From Dokdonella sp. (GTDB lineage: Bacteria > Pseudomonadota > Gammaproteobacteria > Xanthomonadales > Rhodanobacteraceae), in contig NZ_JAHCAS010000001.1 in the NCBI RefSeq assembly GCF_019634775.1, positions 868,001 to 932,000 of the forward strand: a stretch of 64,000 bases of DNA, in the 5' to 3' direction. This document shows positions 44,540 through 53,754 of this stretch, piece after piece (the first letter of the stretch is position 1; every line of letters begins with the position of its first letter). The notes below the pieces were generated by a model. It was given only the letters and a program-made list of their open reading frames with translations. It searched no databases and had not been told where the DNA came from. The translations under genes and the position numbers were made by a program.

Positions 44540-44672
44540 TCGCCGTAAAACGGCGAAGGTCTTGCTCGTGGACGGCGGTCGTGGCGACCCGATTCCACCT
44601 GCCGGACCGGGACCGGCGCGGCGGTCCGTATTGACGATCTCGGCAGCGGGAGAGCTACTCCCCTTCGTACTG
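44540..44672 (-). ncRNA. yybP-ykoY (Mn2+) riboswitch-like leader
   Basis: On the minus strand the conserved strings AAGGGGAGTAGC (44653-44666, slightly extended), TCAATACGG (44626-44634) and GAGCAAGACC (44558-44568) appear in the order and spacing of the yybP-ykoY family. A hairpin TTCGCCG-TTTTA-CGGCGAA (44540-44557) and a terminator follow. The family senses Mn2+ and switches on exporters of the TerC and UPF0016 type. I could not run a covariance model; boundaries are approximate. Confidence 0.75.
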
Positions 44673-44679
44673 GGCGGCG

Positions 44680-44685
44680 ACTCTA
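44680..44685 (-). promoter_or_regulatory. Putative -10 box for the riboswitch-TerC transcript
   Basis: GGTAGAGTCGCC on the minus strand sits about 10 bases before the first conserved bases of the aptamer. A TGACTT about 17 bases further upstream could be a weak -35. Confidence 0.4.
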
Positions 44686-44841
44686 CCAGCATTCCCTGCC
44701 GGAAGTCATGGTGCCGACCGCAGCCGCGGCCTGCGCGGCTGGGCGGATGGACAGCCTGCCGGCGCCATCGCGCCCTCGCAGCGCCCACGCGCGGCGGCGC
44801 TGCCGTTGCGGGATTCATCCTGGCGTCCTTACCATGCGCGC

Positions 44842-46014
44842 ATGAATGAATCGCTGCCCACGGTCCGGCTGCGCATCGAGCGCCGTTCGAATCATCCCTG
44901 GATCTACCAGAAGATGGTCGAGAAACCCGAACCGAAACCCAAGCCGGGCAGCATCGTCGACATCATCGACCGGGATGGCGGCTTCGCTGGCCGTGGCTTC
45001 TACAACGGTCATTCGCGCATCACCCTGCGCGTACTGACCGCCGATCGCGACGAAGCGGTCGACGAAGCTTTCTTCGCACGCCGTATCGCGACAGCGGTTG
45101 CCTTGCGTCGCGAGGTGCTCGGCCTCGATGCGGTCACCGATGCATACCGTGTGATCCATTCCGAGGGCGACGGGCTGTCCGGCCTCGTCGTCGACCGTTT
45201 TGCCGACATCCTCGTCATCGAGTTCTTCGCGGCTGGCATGTACAAGCAGCGCGAGGTGATCCGTCGCTGCCTGCTCGAGCATTTCCCCGGCAGCACGATC
45301 TACGCGTTTGCCGAGGAGCACGTTCAGAAGCAGGAGAGCTTCGACTGCGCGGCTCCGCCGACACCAGCGCCGAGCGTGATCCACGAGCACGGCGTGCGCT
45401 TCCACGCCGCGCCGGGCAGCAAGCACAAGACCGGCTTCTTCGCCGACCAGCGTGACAACCGCCTCGCCCTGGCCGCGTTCTGCAAGGACAAGCGTGTGCT
45501 CGACCTGTGCTGCAACTCGGGCGGCTTCGCGATCTACGCCAAGGCGGTCGGCGGTGCCGGCGAGGTGGTCGGCGTCGACCTCGACGAGGAGATCCTCGAG
45601 ATCGCCCGGCGCAACGCGCATCTCAACAAGGTCAAGACGCGCTTCGTGCAGGCCGACATCTTCCACTGGCTGCGCGACTACGCGAACAACCGCGCCGAGA
45701 AGTTCGACGTGGTGATCCTCGATCCGGCAAAAATGACGCGCGACCGCGAGCAGGTCATTCCCGCGCTGAAGAAATACCTCGACATGAACAAGCTGGCGAT
45801 GGCGGCGCTGAAACCGGGCGGCATCCTGCTGACCTGTTCCTGCACCGGCCTGGTCAGCGAGGAGCAATTCCTCGACATGCTGCGCCGCGCGGCGTTTTAC
45901 GCCGGGCGCACCGTGCAGGTACTCAAGGTGAGCGGAGCCGGTGCCGACCATCCCTGGCAGGCGCACGTGCCCGAGTCACGCTATCTCAAGGCGGTGTTCT
46001 GCCGGGTGGAGTGA
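44842..46014 (+). CDS. RlmI-like class I SAM-dependent rRNA methyltransferase
   Basis: A 390-residue protein. The PUA-like N-terminus has RRSNHPWIYQKMV and GGFAGRGFYN, then YRVIHSEGDGLSGLVVDRFA. The methyltransferase fold carries the SAM loop VLDLCCNSGGFAIYA near residue 218 and DVVILDPAKM. The FFADQRDNRL motif is typical of RlmI/RlmKL C-terminal enzymes. Expected role: methylation of a cytosine C5 in 23S rRNA. A TACCAT box lies 6 bases before the ATG (44830-44835), suggesting a leaderless mRNA. It is divergent from the TerC gene. Confidence 0.85.
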   Translation: MNESLPTVRLRIERRSNHPWIYQKMVEKPEPKPKPGSIVDIIDRDGGFAGRGFYNGHSRITLRVLTADRDEAVDEAFFARRIATAVALRREVLGLDAVTDAYRVIHSEGDGLSGLVVDRFADILVIEFFAAGMYKQREVIRRCLLEHFPGSTIYAFAEEHVQKQESFDCAAPPTPAPSVIHEHGVRFHAAPGSKHKTGFFADQRDNRLALAAFCKDKRVLDLCCNSGGFAIYAKAVGGAGEVVGVDLDEEILEIARRNAHLNKVKTRFVQADIFHWLRDYANNRAEKFDVVILDPAKMTRDREQVIPALKKYLDMNKLAMAALKPGGILLTCSCTGLVSEEQFLDMLRRAAFYAGRTVQVLKVSGAGADHPWQAHVPESRYLKAVFCRVE

Positions 46015-46050
46015 TCCGCGTTGTGATCCGGGTTGCACCGTGCCAGCGCG

Positions 46051-47928
46051 TCATGGCTTGCGCGGTGGGTGCGCGGGAATGCGATCGGCCAGCACCAGCG
46101 TGCTCTGGATCATCGCCTCGCCGCGGCGGATGCCCAGCGCGAGCCGCGTGCCGACCGGCCGTTCACGCAACTGCTCGCGCCAGCCAATCAGGCCGCGTTG
46201 CATAACCGGTTCGCCGTCGATCGTCACGATGCGATCGTCGACGCGCAGCTTCGCACGCTGTGCAGCGCTCTGCGGTGCCACATCGGCAATGCGCAGGACA
46301 CTGCCGTCTTTCATCAGCCAGAGTCCGCTGCGATCGAATGCATCTGCCGTCGCTGACGCGTCATCGGCCGCGAGGTACATGCGCTTGGTCGCGTAATCGA
46401 AGGCAACGGTGAAGCGCCGGAGCACGCCACCACCGAGGTTGCCCGACAGATCCGGGCTGGCGAACGCGCCCTTGTCGCCGGTGAAGAGGTCTCCTGCAAC
46501 GGCCGGAATGACGAGTCCGGAGAGTTCGAGTTCGCCGAAACGTACCGGCCGGCCGCGTGATGCGCCGCCGACCCCCCAGCCAACCACGGCCTCGGGCGCG
46601 GCCTGGTAGCGGGCGACGAGGTCGTGCTCGCGCACGAACGGCGAGTGCAGGCTCAGCGAGGCACGCGAGCCGGTGTCGACGCTGAGGCGGACCTGGCGAC
46701 CATCCAGACGGCCATGCACGATCGGGATGCGCTCGGCCAATTCGAACGGCATGGCGCGCGCGCCGACCGGCGGCACGAAGCGGGCCGGTTCGGCGAGCAC
46801 GAGCTCGCGTTTCGCATAGTCGATCGTCACGCCGAAGCGACGGAACATCTCGTAGCCGACCAAGCCGTCGAACTCGACACCTTCGACTGCCGGGATGTCG
46901 CCGAGGTCCATGATGTAGAACGTCGGTCGCTCGAGGACGGCGCCACCGAGGCGCACTTCGCGCGCATTGGCGAGGGCCAGGTCCACCGCTTCCTCGCCAA
47001 CGCCGCGACCGGCCAGCTGGCCACTCGCCGCGAGCCCAAACTTGCGTGCGGTCGCGGGCGTCAGCAGGTTGGCGCCGCCGGTATCGACGAGGAAACGCGC
47101 CGGCATGCCGTCGATGGAACCCTCCGCATAGATATGGTTGTTGACCAGATCGAACGGAATGCGCGTGATCCCGCCGGCGTCGACGATGCGTGCGCGCGCA
47201 TCCATCTCCGGTACGGCGAAATCGGCGTCGCTTACGCTGACGCCCACCGTGTAGCGCTCGAAGTGCGCCTCGGTGCGCATGCGTTGGTCGCGTCGACCAG
47301 CCCCGTCGATTAAATCGGTGACGGCGCGGAAGGGCAGGCGCAGACCTTCGACCTCGCGCCAGTCGGACATGTCACTGACCGCGGTGAAGGCCTCCTGCTT
47401 CTGTTCCGTGCGCACCAGCAGATTGCTGTCGGCGTCAAACCACAGCGTCACCGGATCGCCACCCTCGGGCGTGGCAATCATGCTCCAGTAGCGCTGATCA
47501 CCTTCCTGCCTAGCCACCGGGGCGGTGTAGTTCGCGCGCCCACGATCCGGATACCAGTAGGCGCGCGCGTCGAGCCAGGCCTGGGTCCGCGCGCGCCGCA
47601 ATGCTTCGGGTGCATCGAGCACGGCGATCTCGCCGCCGGGGTCCTGGCGCCAGACGCGAATGCCATCATGGCCCTCGGCACCCCCGACCGGACCGAGCAC
47701 GTAGTGCGTCACCGCACGCCGACGCTCCAGGTCGGACCGACTGGTGAAACGGCCCTCGAGACCGCCGGCGATGATGCGGCCTTCAGCAGCCAACGTGGTC
47801 ACCGCATCCCAGCGCTCGCCGCCGCTGGCCGCCTTCGAGCGCGCCAGCAAGGCGCCTGCATCGTCCGCCGCCATCGCCATGCCTGGCAACAACACGGCCA
47901 GCGCGAACATGATCAACCTCGATTTCAT
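46051..47928 (-). CDS. Exported double retropepsin-like aspartyl protease with PDZ domain
   Basis: A 625-residue protein with signal peptide (MKSRLIMFALAVLLPGMAMA). An N-terminal part of about 240 residues resembles a lipoprotein-carrier-like fold (DAVTTLAAEGRIIAGGLEGR). Two retropepsin-like domains follow: ARFLVDTGGANLLTPATARK near 275 and VRLSVDTGSRASLSLHSPF near 410, each with one catalytic Asp in DTG. A C-terminal PDZ domain (AAQRAKLRVDDRIVTIDGEP) ends it. The two DTG halves may form one pseudo-dimeric protease in the periplasm. It is divergent from an HTH regulator across an 80-base gap with an inverted repeat. Confidence 0.8.
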   Translation of the reverse strand: MKSRLIMFALAVLLPGMAMAADDAGALLARSKAASGGERWDAVTTLAAEGRIIAGGLEGRFTSRSDLERRRAVTHYVLGPVGGAEGHDGIRVWRQDPGGEIAVLDAPEALRRARTQAWLDARAYWYPDRGRANYTAPVARQEGDQRYWSMIATPEGGDPVTLWFDADSNLLVRTEQKQEAFTAVSDMSDWREVEGLRLPFRAVTDLIDGAGRRDQRMRTEAHFERYTVGVSVSDADFAVPEMDARARIVDAGGITRIPFDLVNNHIYAEGSIDGMPARFLVDTGGANLLTPATARKFGLAASGQLAGRGVGEEAVDLALANAREVRLGGAVLERPTFYIMDLGDIPAVEGVEFDGLVGYEMFRRFGVTIDYAKRELVLAEPARFVPPVGARAMPFELAERIPIVHGRLDGRQVRLSVDTGSRASLSLHSPFVREHDLVARYQAAPEAVVGWGVGGASRGRPVRFGELELSGLVIPAVAGDLFTGDKGAFASPDLSGNLGGGVLRRFTVAFDYATKRMYLAADDASATADAFDRSGLWLMKDGSVLRIADVAPQSAAQRAKLRVDDRIVTIDGEPVMQRGLIGWREQLRERPVGTRLALGIRRGEAMIQSTLVLADRIPAHPPRKP

Positions 47929-47964
47929 CGCTGCTGCTCCCCCGGATTGTGGCTCCGGGCCATG

Positions 47965-47992
47965 TATTGAATAATTACGCCGAATTTCAATA
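47965..47992. promoter_or_regulatory. Inverted repeat TATTGAA-N14-TTCAATA, putative operator
   Basis: TATTGAA (47965-47971) and TTCAATA (47986-47992) are perfect inverted half-sites in an unusually AT-rich patch of an otherwise GC-rich region. They sit 17 bases before the regulator ATG and 37 bases from the protease start, where a dimeric HTH protein could control both genes. Confidence 0.6.
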
Positions 47993-48008
47993 TGGGCAAG
48001 CCCAACTT

Positions 48009-48578
48009 ATGGCACGGAACGACCACCACGTGAGTGACACCGCAACGATCCGCCTGCTCGCCTCGCCGGCTCGCCAGGAGATCGTCGATACGCTGGAAGC
48101 GCTCGGTGGCGAGGCCTCAGTCGCCGAGCTGGCCGCCGAACTGGGCCGGCCCGCGGACAGCCTCTACTACCACCTGCGCCTGCTCGTGCGCGGGCGAGTT
48201 GTCGACGAAATCGCCGGAAACGGTGACGGTCGCCGCTATCGGTCCCGGGCACGGACGCGCACGCGGCTTGCCTACAAACCGGGAGCAACCGCGAACGCGG
48301 TTGCGGTGGAGCGTGTCGCGGGCTCGCTGTTGCGGATTGCCGGGCGCGATTTTGCCGCCGCGATCGCGCGGCGGGATGTCGTCGTCGATGGCGCCCTGCG
48401 CGAACTGTGGGCCTCGCGCCTGAAGGGTTGGGTAGGCGACGCCGAACTGGCCGAGATCAACCGCCTGCTCGAACGCCTGGCCGCACTCCTGCATGGCCGG
48501 CGCAGTGCGCGACGCCACCGTCTCGTCTCGCTGGCCTGGGTGCTCGCGCCGCTGCGCGAGCGCACGCGCAGCGGATGA
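48009..48578 (+). CDS. ArsR-like winged-helix transcriptional regulator
   Basis: A protein of about 189 residues. RLLASPARQEIVDTLEALGG and SVAELAAELGRPADSLYYHL RLL form an ArsR-type (HTH_20) winged helix at residues 10-85. The C-terminal 100 residues (GSLLRIAGRDFAAAIARRD, ELWASRLKGWVGDAELAEIN) are helical without metal-binding cysteines, so it is not a classical metal sensor. Likely regulator of the divergent protease gene and of itself through the palindrome at 47965. The ATG at 48009 was chosen; the frame is open to 47949 across the operator. Confidence 0.8.
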   Translation: MARNDHHVSDTATIRLLASPARQEIVDTLEALGGEASVAELAAELGRPADSLYYHLRLLVRGRVVDEIAGNGDGRRYRSRARTRTRLAYKPGATANAVAVERVAGSLLRIAGRDFAAAIARRDVVVDGALRELWASRLKGWVGDAELAEINRLLERLAALLHGRRSARRHRLVSLAWVLAPLRERTRSG

Positions 48579-48627
48579 GCACGGCCGCCCAGTCTTGCCA
48601 CGCATGCGGTCGGCGGCGGACGCGCGG

Positions 48628-48633
48628 TAGACT
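48628..48633 (+). promoter_or_regulatory. Putative -10 box for folE
   Basis: CGGTAGACTCGCGG fits TAnnnTCG and lies 42 bases before the folE ATG. Confidence 0.4.
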
Positions 48634-48674
48634 CGCGGCCCGGCGCGCATCCATCGATGCGCGGGAGCCTGCCG

Positions 48675-49271
48675 ATGAAGCCACGCCGCAAACGTCCCAC
48701 GGTCACGCGCGAAGTCGCCGAGGAGGCCGTGCGCACACTCCTGCGCTGGGCCGGCGAGGATCCAGCACGCGAGGGCTTGCTCGACACGCCGAAACGTGTC
48801 GTCGAGGCCTATGGTGACTGGTTTTCCGGCTACCTCGTCGATCCGGCGGCCTACCTGCGCCGCACCTTCGAGGAGGTCGCCGGCTACGACGAGATGATCG
48901 TGCTGCGCGATATCGAGTTCGAATCGTACTGCGAACATCACATGGCGCCGATCATCGGCCGCGCGCACATCGGCTATCTGCCGACCGACAAGGTCGTCGG
49001 CATCAGCAAGCTGGCACGGGTCGTCGACGGCTTCGCCCGACGCTTCCAGGTGCAGGAGAAGCTCACCGCACAGATTGCCCACTGTATCGACGACGTACTG
49101 AAGCCGCGCGGTGTCGGCGTCGTCATCGACGCCGTGCACCAGTGCATGACCACGCGCGGCGTGCACAAGCGTGGCGTGTCGATGGTGACCAGCCAGATGC
49201 TCGGTGCCTTCCGCGAAGACGCGAGGACACGCGCGGAGTTCCTCCGCTTCGTCGATGCGCGGCGTGGTTGA
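48675..49271 (+). CDS. folE: GTP cyclohydrolase I
   Basis: A 198-residue enzyme. [20 protein letters not shown] supplies the zinc-binding Cys and His residues, [19 protein letters not shown] is the conserved core, and [14 protein letters not shown] gives the third zinc ligand. It converts GTP to dihydroneopterin triphosphate, the first step of folate and pterin synthesis. It may also supply the cofactor of PhhA (39880). The ATG at 48675 was chosen with a GGGAG site; an in-frame ATG at 48657 would add six residues. Confidence 0.96.
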   Translation: MKPRRKRPTVTREVAEEAVRTLLRWAGEDPAREGLLDTPKRVVEAYGDWFSGYLVDPAAYLRRTFEEVAGYDEMIVLRDIEFESYCEHHMAPIIGRAHIGYLPTDKVVGISKLARVVDGFARRFQVQEKLTAQIAHCIDDVLKPRGVGVVIDAVHQCMTTRGVHKRGVSMVTSQMLGAFREDARTRAEFLRFVDARRG

Positions 49272-49363
49272 AACAGCACATGGAACGGATGACGCTCGAT
49301 CGCGACTCGGTTGACTCTCCGGGCTCCGATTCCCCATTCCCCATTGCCGGCGCGCCGATCGTG

Positions 49364-49369
49364 TATCGT
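49364..49369 (+). promoter_or_regulatory. Putative -10 box for the MFS gene
   Basis: GTGTATCGTCCGC lies 32 bases before the MFS start. It is preceded by GATTCCCCATTCCCCATTGC (49329-49348), half of the GGGATTGGGG-type palindromic family. Confidence 0.35.
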
Positions 49370-49401
49370 CCGCGCGCTGCCGAAAGCTTCCGATATCGCC
49401 G

Positions 49402-50691
49402 ATGACCGCCGAACATCCCGTCACCCCGGTGCGCCGCGCCGCGGTGATCTTCATCTTCGTCACGGTCATGCTCGACATGCTCGCGTTCGGGATCATCATT
49501 CCGGTGTTCCCGCACTTGGTGCAGGCGATGACCGGCGGCGACATCGCCAACGCGGCGCGCTGGACCGGCATCATGGGCGCGCTGTTCGGCCTCATGCAGT
49601 TCGTGTTCTCGCCGGTGCAGGGCGCACTGTCGGACCGCTTCGGCCGGCGCCCGGTGATCCTCGGCTCGAACTTCGCGCTCGGCATCGATTTCGTGTTGAT
49701 GGCGCTCGCGCAGACGCTGCCGATCCTGTTCATCGGCCGCATCATCTCGGGCATCGCCAGCGCGAGCTTCTCGACCGCGAACGCCTACATCGCCGACGTC
49801 ACGCCGAAGGAAAAGCGCGCGGCTGCGTTCGGCACCATGGGCGCTGCGTTCGGCATCGGCTTCATCGTCGGCCCGGCGCTCGGTGGCTTCCTTGGCGACA
49901 TATCGGTGCGCCTGCCGTTCTGGGTCGCTGCCGGCCTTGCGCTCGCCAACTTCCTCTACGGATGGTTCATCCTGCCCGAGTCGCTGCCACCGGAGCGGCG
50001 CAGTGAGCGCTTCGAGCTGCGCCAGGCCAATCCACTCGGTTCACTGCGCATGCTCAGGCGCCATCCGCAGGTGTTCGGCCTGGCCATCGTGTTCTTTCTG
50101 GTCAGCCTGGCCCAGTTCTCGCTGAACTCGACCTTCGTGCTGTATGCCGACTACCGCTACGGCTGGGGCGCGCGTGAAGTTGGCTACACGCTCGGCCTGG
50201 TCGGCATATGCAGTGCGCTCGTGCAGGCGGGCCTCGTGCGTCGCGTCGTGCCCGCGTTCGGCGAGCGCCGCGTCATGCTCGCCGGCCTGGCCTGCGGCGC
50301 CACCGGTTTCTCGACGCTCGCCTTCGCGAGCTGGTGGCCGGTGTTCCTGCTCGGCATCCCGTTTCTGGCCCTGTCCGGGCTCGGCGGACCGACCGTGCAG
50401 GCCATCGTCACGCGCCAGATCGATCCGCGCGAACAGGGGCGTCTGCAGGGAGCGATGACCAGCCTCGCCAGTCTCGCCACGGTGTTCGGACCGTTCCTGT
50501 TCACCCAGGTGTTCGCGCATTTCATCAGTCCCGGCGCAGCGATCCACCTGCCCGGCGCAGCCTTCCTGCTCTCGGCCTTGCTCGTCGCCGGCGGCTTCGC
50601 CCTCGGCTGGGGCGCAACGGCACACCTGCGCGCCACACCGGCGGCCGACACCGTCGTTTCGCCCGACGCCGCCGAAGCGCCTCCCCCATGA
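49402..50691 (+). CDS. TetA-like major facilitator transporter
   Basis: A 429-residue MFS protein with 12 membrane segments. [18 protein letters not shown] is motif D1-like of drug:H+ antiporters, [17 protein letters not shown] is motif A between segments 2 and 3, and [14 protein letters not shown] is motif C. The overall pattern is that of TetA(P)/tetracycline-type exporters in chromosomal form. Substrate unknown; drug or metabolite efflux is likely. Its stop overlaps the start of the DUF938 gene by 4 bases. Confidence 0.88.
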   Translation: MTAEHPVTPVRRAAVIFIFVTVMLDMLAFGIIIPVFPHLVQAMTGGDIANAARWTGIMGALFGLMQFVFSPVQGALSDRFGRRPVILGSNFALGIDFVLMALAQTLPILFIGRIISGIASASFSTANAYIADVTPKEKRAAAFGTMGAAFGIGFIVGPALGGFLGDISVRLPFWVAAGLALANFLYGWFILPESLPPERRSERFELRQANPLGSLRMLRRHPQVFGLAIVFFLVSLAQFSLNSTFVLYADYRYGWGAREVGYTLGLVGICSALVQAGLVRRVVPAFGERRVMLAGLACGATGFSTLAFASWWPVFLLGIPFLALSGLGGPTVQAIVTRQIDPREQGRLQGAMTSLASLATVFGPFLFTQVFAHFISPGAAIHLPGAAFLLSALLVAGGFALGWGATAHLRATPAADTVVSPDAAEAPPP

Positions 50692-51284
50692 GCGCGAAGC
50701 CGTTCGCCGCCGCCTGCGAACGCAACCGTGAACCGATCCTCGGCGTGCTGCGCGAGGCCTATGCCGGGCGTCGCCATGTGCTCGAGATCGGCAGCGGCAC
50801 CGGCCAGCACGCCGTGCACTTCGCCGCGGCGATGCCCTGGCTGAGCTGGCAGACCTCGGAGCGTGCGGAAAACCTTGCCGGCATCCGCGCCTGGCTCGAT
50901 GACGCCGCGCTGGCGAACACGCCGGCGCCGCTCGAACTCGATGTCGCCGCGGGCCCGTGGCCTTCGTCGCGCTTCGACGCCGTGTTCAGCGCGAACACCC
51001 TGCACATCATGGCCTGGCCCGAGGTCGAAGCGCTGTTCGCACACTTGCCGGACGTCACCGCAGCCGGCGCGGTGCTGGCCATCTACGGTCCGTTCAACCT
51101 CGACGGTCGCTACACCAGCGACAGCAATGCCGCCTTCGATGCGCATCTGAAACAACGCTCGCCACACATGGGCCTGCGCGACCTCGCCGATGTCGATGCG
51201 CTGGCCGAGCGCGCCGGCTTCGGGCGCGTCGCCGACCATGCCCTGCCGGCGAACAACCGCTGCGTGCTCTGGCGGCGACGCTGA
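50688..51284 (+). CDS. DUF938 SAM-dependent methyltransferase-like protein
   Basis: A 198-residue protein. ACERNREPILGVLREA opens the DUF938 family, HVLEIGSGTGQHAVHFA is the SAM-binding loop, and FSANTLHIMAWPEVEALF and YGPFNLDGRYTSDSNAAFDA are family motifs. Substrate unknown. It is translationally coupled to the MFS gene (ATGA overlap) and converges on the coniferyl aldehyde dehydrogenase gene, 12 bases away. Confidence 0.85.
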   Translation: MSAKPFAAACERNREPILGVLREAYAGRRHVLEIGSGTGQHAVHFAAAMPWLSWQTSERAENLAGIRAWLDDAALANTPAPLELDVAAGPWPSSRFDAVFSANTLHIMAWPEVEALFAHLPDVTAAGAVLAIYGPFNLDGRYTSDSNAAFDAHLKQRSPHMGLRDLADVDALAERAGFGRVADHALPANNRCVLWRRR

Positions 51285-51296
51285 AGCAAGCCGGTC

Positions 51297-52706
51297 TCAG
51301 CGAGTGAGGAACTTCGTTACGAAATCCGCCAGCTTGCGGTATGGCGGACGCAACAGACCCATCGACGACCAGCGCGCCTGATAGAGCACCGGCATCTGCT
51401 TGGAAAAGGCGAGAAAACCGGCGTGGCCGTGGTAGTGACCCATGCCGGACGGGCCGATGCCGCCGAACGGCAATTCGCTCTGGGCGAAATGCAGCACGGT
51501 GTCGTTGACGGTGACGCCGCCGGCGATGGTCGCCGCGAGCACGCGGCGCGTACGCGAACGGTCGTGGTCGAAGTGGTAGAGCGCGAGTGGTCGCGGGCGC
51601 GCATTGACGAAGGCAACCGCATCATCGATCGAGGCACAACCGAGCACCGGCAACACGGGTCCGAAGATCTCCTCCTGCATCACGCGCAGCGATGCGGGCG
51701 GATCGACGATCACGGTCGGCGCGAACACGCGCTTGCCCGCATTGTGCGCGTCGGCGCCGGGCAGGGTGACGACCTCGCAACCGGCCGCACGCGCCTCCTC
51801 GACCAAAGCAGTCAGGCGCGCGTAGTGGGTGTCGCTGACGATGCTGGAGTAATCCGGCGACTCGCGCAGCGCCGGATAGTGGCGTTCGACGCAGGCGCGC
51901 AGATTGGCGACGAATGCGGCCTGCGAGCCCTGCGGCACGAACACGTAATCCGGCGCGATGCAGGTTTGCCCGGCATTGAGGAACTTGCCGGCGGCGATGC
52001 GCTCGGCGGCCGTATCCAGTGGATAGTCGGGCGCGACGATCGCCGGCGACTTGCCGCCGAGTTCGAGCGTGACCGGCACGAGGTTGCGCGCCGCCGCTGC
52101 CATGACCTTGCGCCCGACCTCGGTCGAGCCGGTGAAGAACAGGTGGTCGAACGGCAGCGCGGCGAAGCGCGCGGCGACCTCGGCATCGCCGGTGACCGTG
52201 GCAACGCGCTCTTCGGCAAACACCTCGGCGAGCAGTTCGCGCAACAGCTCGGAGGTGCGCGGGGTGTGCTCGGACGGCTTGAGCATGACGTGGTTGCCGG
52301 CGGCCAGCGCGGCGGCCAGCGGCGCCAGCGCCAGGTTCACCGGGTAGTTCCACGGCGCGATGATGCCGACCACGCCAAGCGGCTTGATCTGCACCTCGGT
52401 GCGCGCCGGCAGGAACATCCAGTCGGCCAGGCGTCGGCGCGGTCGCATCCAGCGACACAGGTGGCGGCGCAGGTGGTCGATCTCACGCAACACGGTCATG
52501 CCGTCGGTAAGCCGGCTCTCGTGCACGGAGCGGCGCCCGAAGTCCTCGCCCATGGCGGCGACGAAATCCGGCAGACGACGCGCGAATGCCTCGCGCAGGC
52601 GGCCGAGATCGCGCAGGCGCTGCGCCGCATCCGGCTGCTTGGCCGCCCAGGCCGTGCGCTGGCGCGCGAGCAGGGCTTCGAGGTCGCTGGTGTTGGGCTG
52701 ATCCAT
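51297..52706 (-). CDS. calB: Coniferyl aldehyde dehydrogenase
   Basis: A 469-residue ALDH-superfamily enzyme. VGIIAPWNYPVNLALAPLAA is the NAD-binding and oxyanion Asn region, the general base Glu is in VTLELGGKSPAIV, and the catalytic Cys is in FLNAGQTCIAPDYVFVP. Subfamily-typical features are the short length, DWMFLPARTEVQIKPLG and the hydrophobic C-terminal end. It oxidises coniferyl aldehyde to ferulate, or other aromatic or fatty aldehydes. Gene symbol by subfamily resemblance only. It is single, convergent with the DUF938 gene. Confidence 0.82.
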   Translation of the reverse strand: MDQPNTSDLEALLARQRTAWAAKQPDAAQRLRDLGRLREAFARRLPDFVAAMGEDFGRRSVHESRLTDGMTVLREIDHLRRHLCRWMRPRRRLADWMFLPARTEVQIKPLGVVGIIAPWNYPVNLALAPLAAALAAGNHVMLKPSEHTPRTSELLRELLAEVFAEERVATVTGDAEVAARFAALPFDHLFFTGSTEVGRKVMAAAARNLVPVTLELGGKSPAIVAPDYPLDTAAERIAAGKFLNAGQTCIAPDYVFVPQGSQAAFVANLRACVERHYPALRESPDYSSIVSDTHYARLTALVEEARAAGCEVVTLPGADAHNAGKRVFAPTVIVDPPASLRVMQEEIFGPVLPVLGCASIDDAVAFVNARPRPLALYHFDHDRSRTRRVLAATIAGGVTVNDTVLHFAQSELPFGGIGPSGMGHYHGHAGFLAFSKQMPVLYQARWSSMGLLRPPYRKLADFVTKFLTR

Positions 52707-52807
52707 GACGGCATCTTAGGCAAGACGCGCGCAAAGGTCATTCGGCGTGCGCACGGCCGCGCTGGCGATGGCAGATCCGCACAGCCTGCCAACCCGGGGG
52801 TATCCCT

Positions 52808-52914
52808 TGGGATGGTCTGATCAATCCCGCAACGGCGCTGGCCGACCCGACGCGCCGCCCGGCGCACCCGTGCGCTGCGACCCTTGCAGATGCAGTGACG
52901 CCATTGCAGCATCC
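52808..52914. mobile_element. MITE-like element, short complete form (copy D)
   Basis: The left arm TGGGATGGTCTGATCAATCC and the right arm TGCAGTGACGCCATTGCAGC with ATCCCC face each other across about 65 bases. Reading the right arm in reverse gives the same consensus as the left. It lies upstream of the carbonic-anhydrase-like gene. Confidence 0.65.
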
Positions 52915-52953
52915 CCGGCGTGCGCCGTACACCCCGATAGCACAGGTCACGCC

Positions 52954-53493
52954 ATGAACATCCGCCCGTACAAGGGCATCGTCCCCAGCTTGGGCCTCAA
53001 CACCTATGTCGACCCGGCCGCCGTCGTCATCGGCGACGTCGACATCGGCGACGACGCATCACTGTGGCCATGCGCTGTCGCGCGCGGCGATGTCCACCGA
53101 ATTCGTATCGGTGCGCGCACCAACGTGCAGGATGGCGCCGTGCTGCACGTGACCCATGACGGGCCGTACACGCAAGGCGGCTTTCCGCTGCTCATCGGCG
53201 CCGACGTGACCATCGGCCATGGTGCCATCCTGCATGCCTGCACCGTGCAGGACGCGGTGCTGATAGGCATGCACGCCACCGTGCTCGATGGCGCCCTGGT
53301 GAAGAGGCACGCCATGATCGGTGCCGGCGCGCTCGTCGCGCCGGGCAAGGTCGTCGGCGAGGGCGAACTGTGGCTCGGCAACCCGGCACGCTGCATGCGG
53401 CGCCTGAGCGACGACGAGATCGAGCGCCTGTACTACTCGGCACGACACTACGTGAAGCTCAAGGACGAGTATCTCGTCGGCACCGCCGGTTGA
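52954..53493 (+). CDS. Gamma-carbonic anhydrase family protein (YrdA-like)
   Basis: A 179-residue left-handed beta-helix (hexapeptide repeat) protein. NTYVDPAAVVIGDVDIGDDA starts the repeats. The metal histidines are in DGAVLHVTHDG, and in TIGHGAILHACT. The C-terminal helix (DDEIERLYYSARHYVKLKDE) is typical of YrdA/PaaY. Members bind zinc or iron; a carbonic anhydrase or thioesterase-like activity is possible. The start at 52954 fits the family, and the frame runs upstream through the MITE. Confidence 0.88.
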   Translation: MNIRPYKGIVPSLGLNTYVDPAAVVIGDVDIGDDASLWPCAVARGDVHRIRIGARTNVQDGAVLHVTHDGPYTQGGFPLLIGADVTIGHGAILHACTVQDAVLIGMHATVLDGALVKRHAMIGAGALVAPGKVVGEGELWLGNPARCMRRLSDDEIERLYYSARHYVKLKDEYLVGTAG

Positions 53494-53754
53494 ATCGCGC
53501 CATGTCGTGCAGCCGTGACGATATTGAGCGGCCATTGGCCGATAGACGATCAGGAGTTGATCAAAGCATCAAGCATCGACAAATCCGGGCTTGACGGAGC
53601 AGTCAATACACGAATTGTCAGGCGCCAATGCCAGGCATGCTCTGATCAATCCCGTAATGGCGTCACCGTCCTGGGCGGGATTGCTCGGAGCACGCTCAAG
53701 GCTTCGCCTTGGCGGGAACGGCTTCCACAGTGATGGGGTTTGGTGCGGGGACTT
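53494..53754. repeat. Gap with MITE-like left arm (copy E, 53636-53674)
   Basis: The gap between the YrdA-like and aroE genes contains CATGCTCTGATCAATCCCGT followed by AATGGCGTCACCGTCCTGG. It matches the consensus arm of the MITE-like family. I see nothing else in these 261 bases. Confidence 0.6.
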
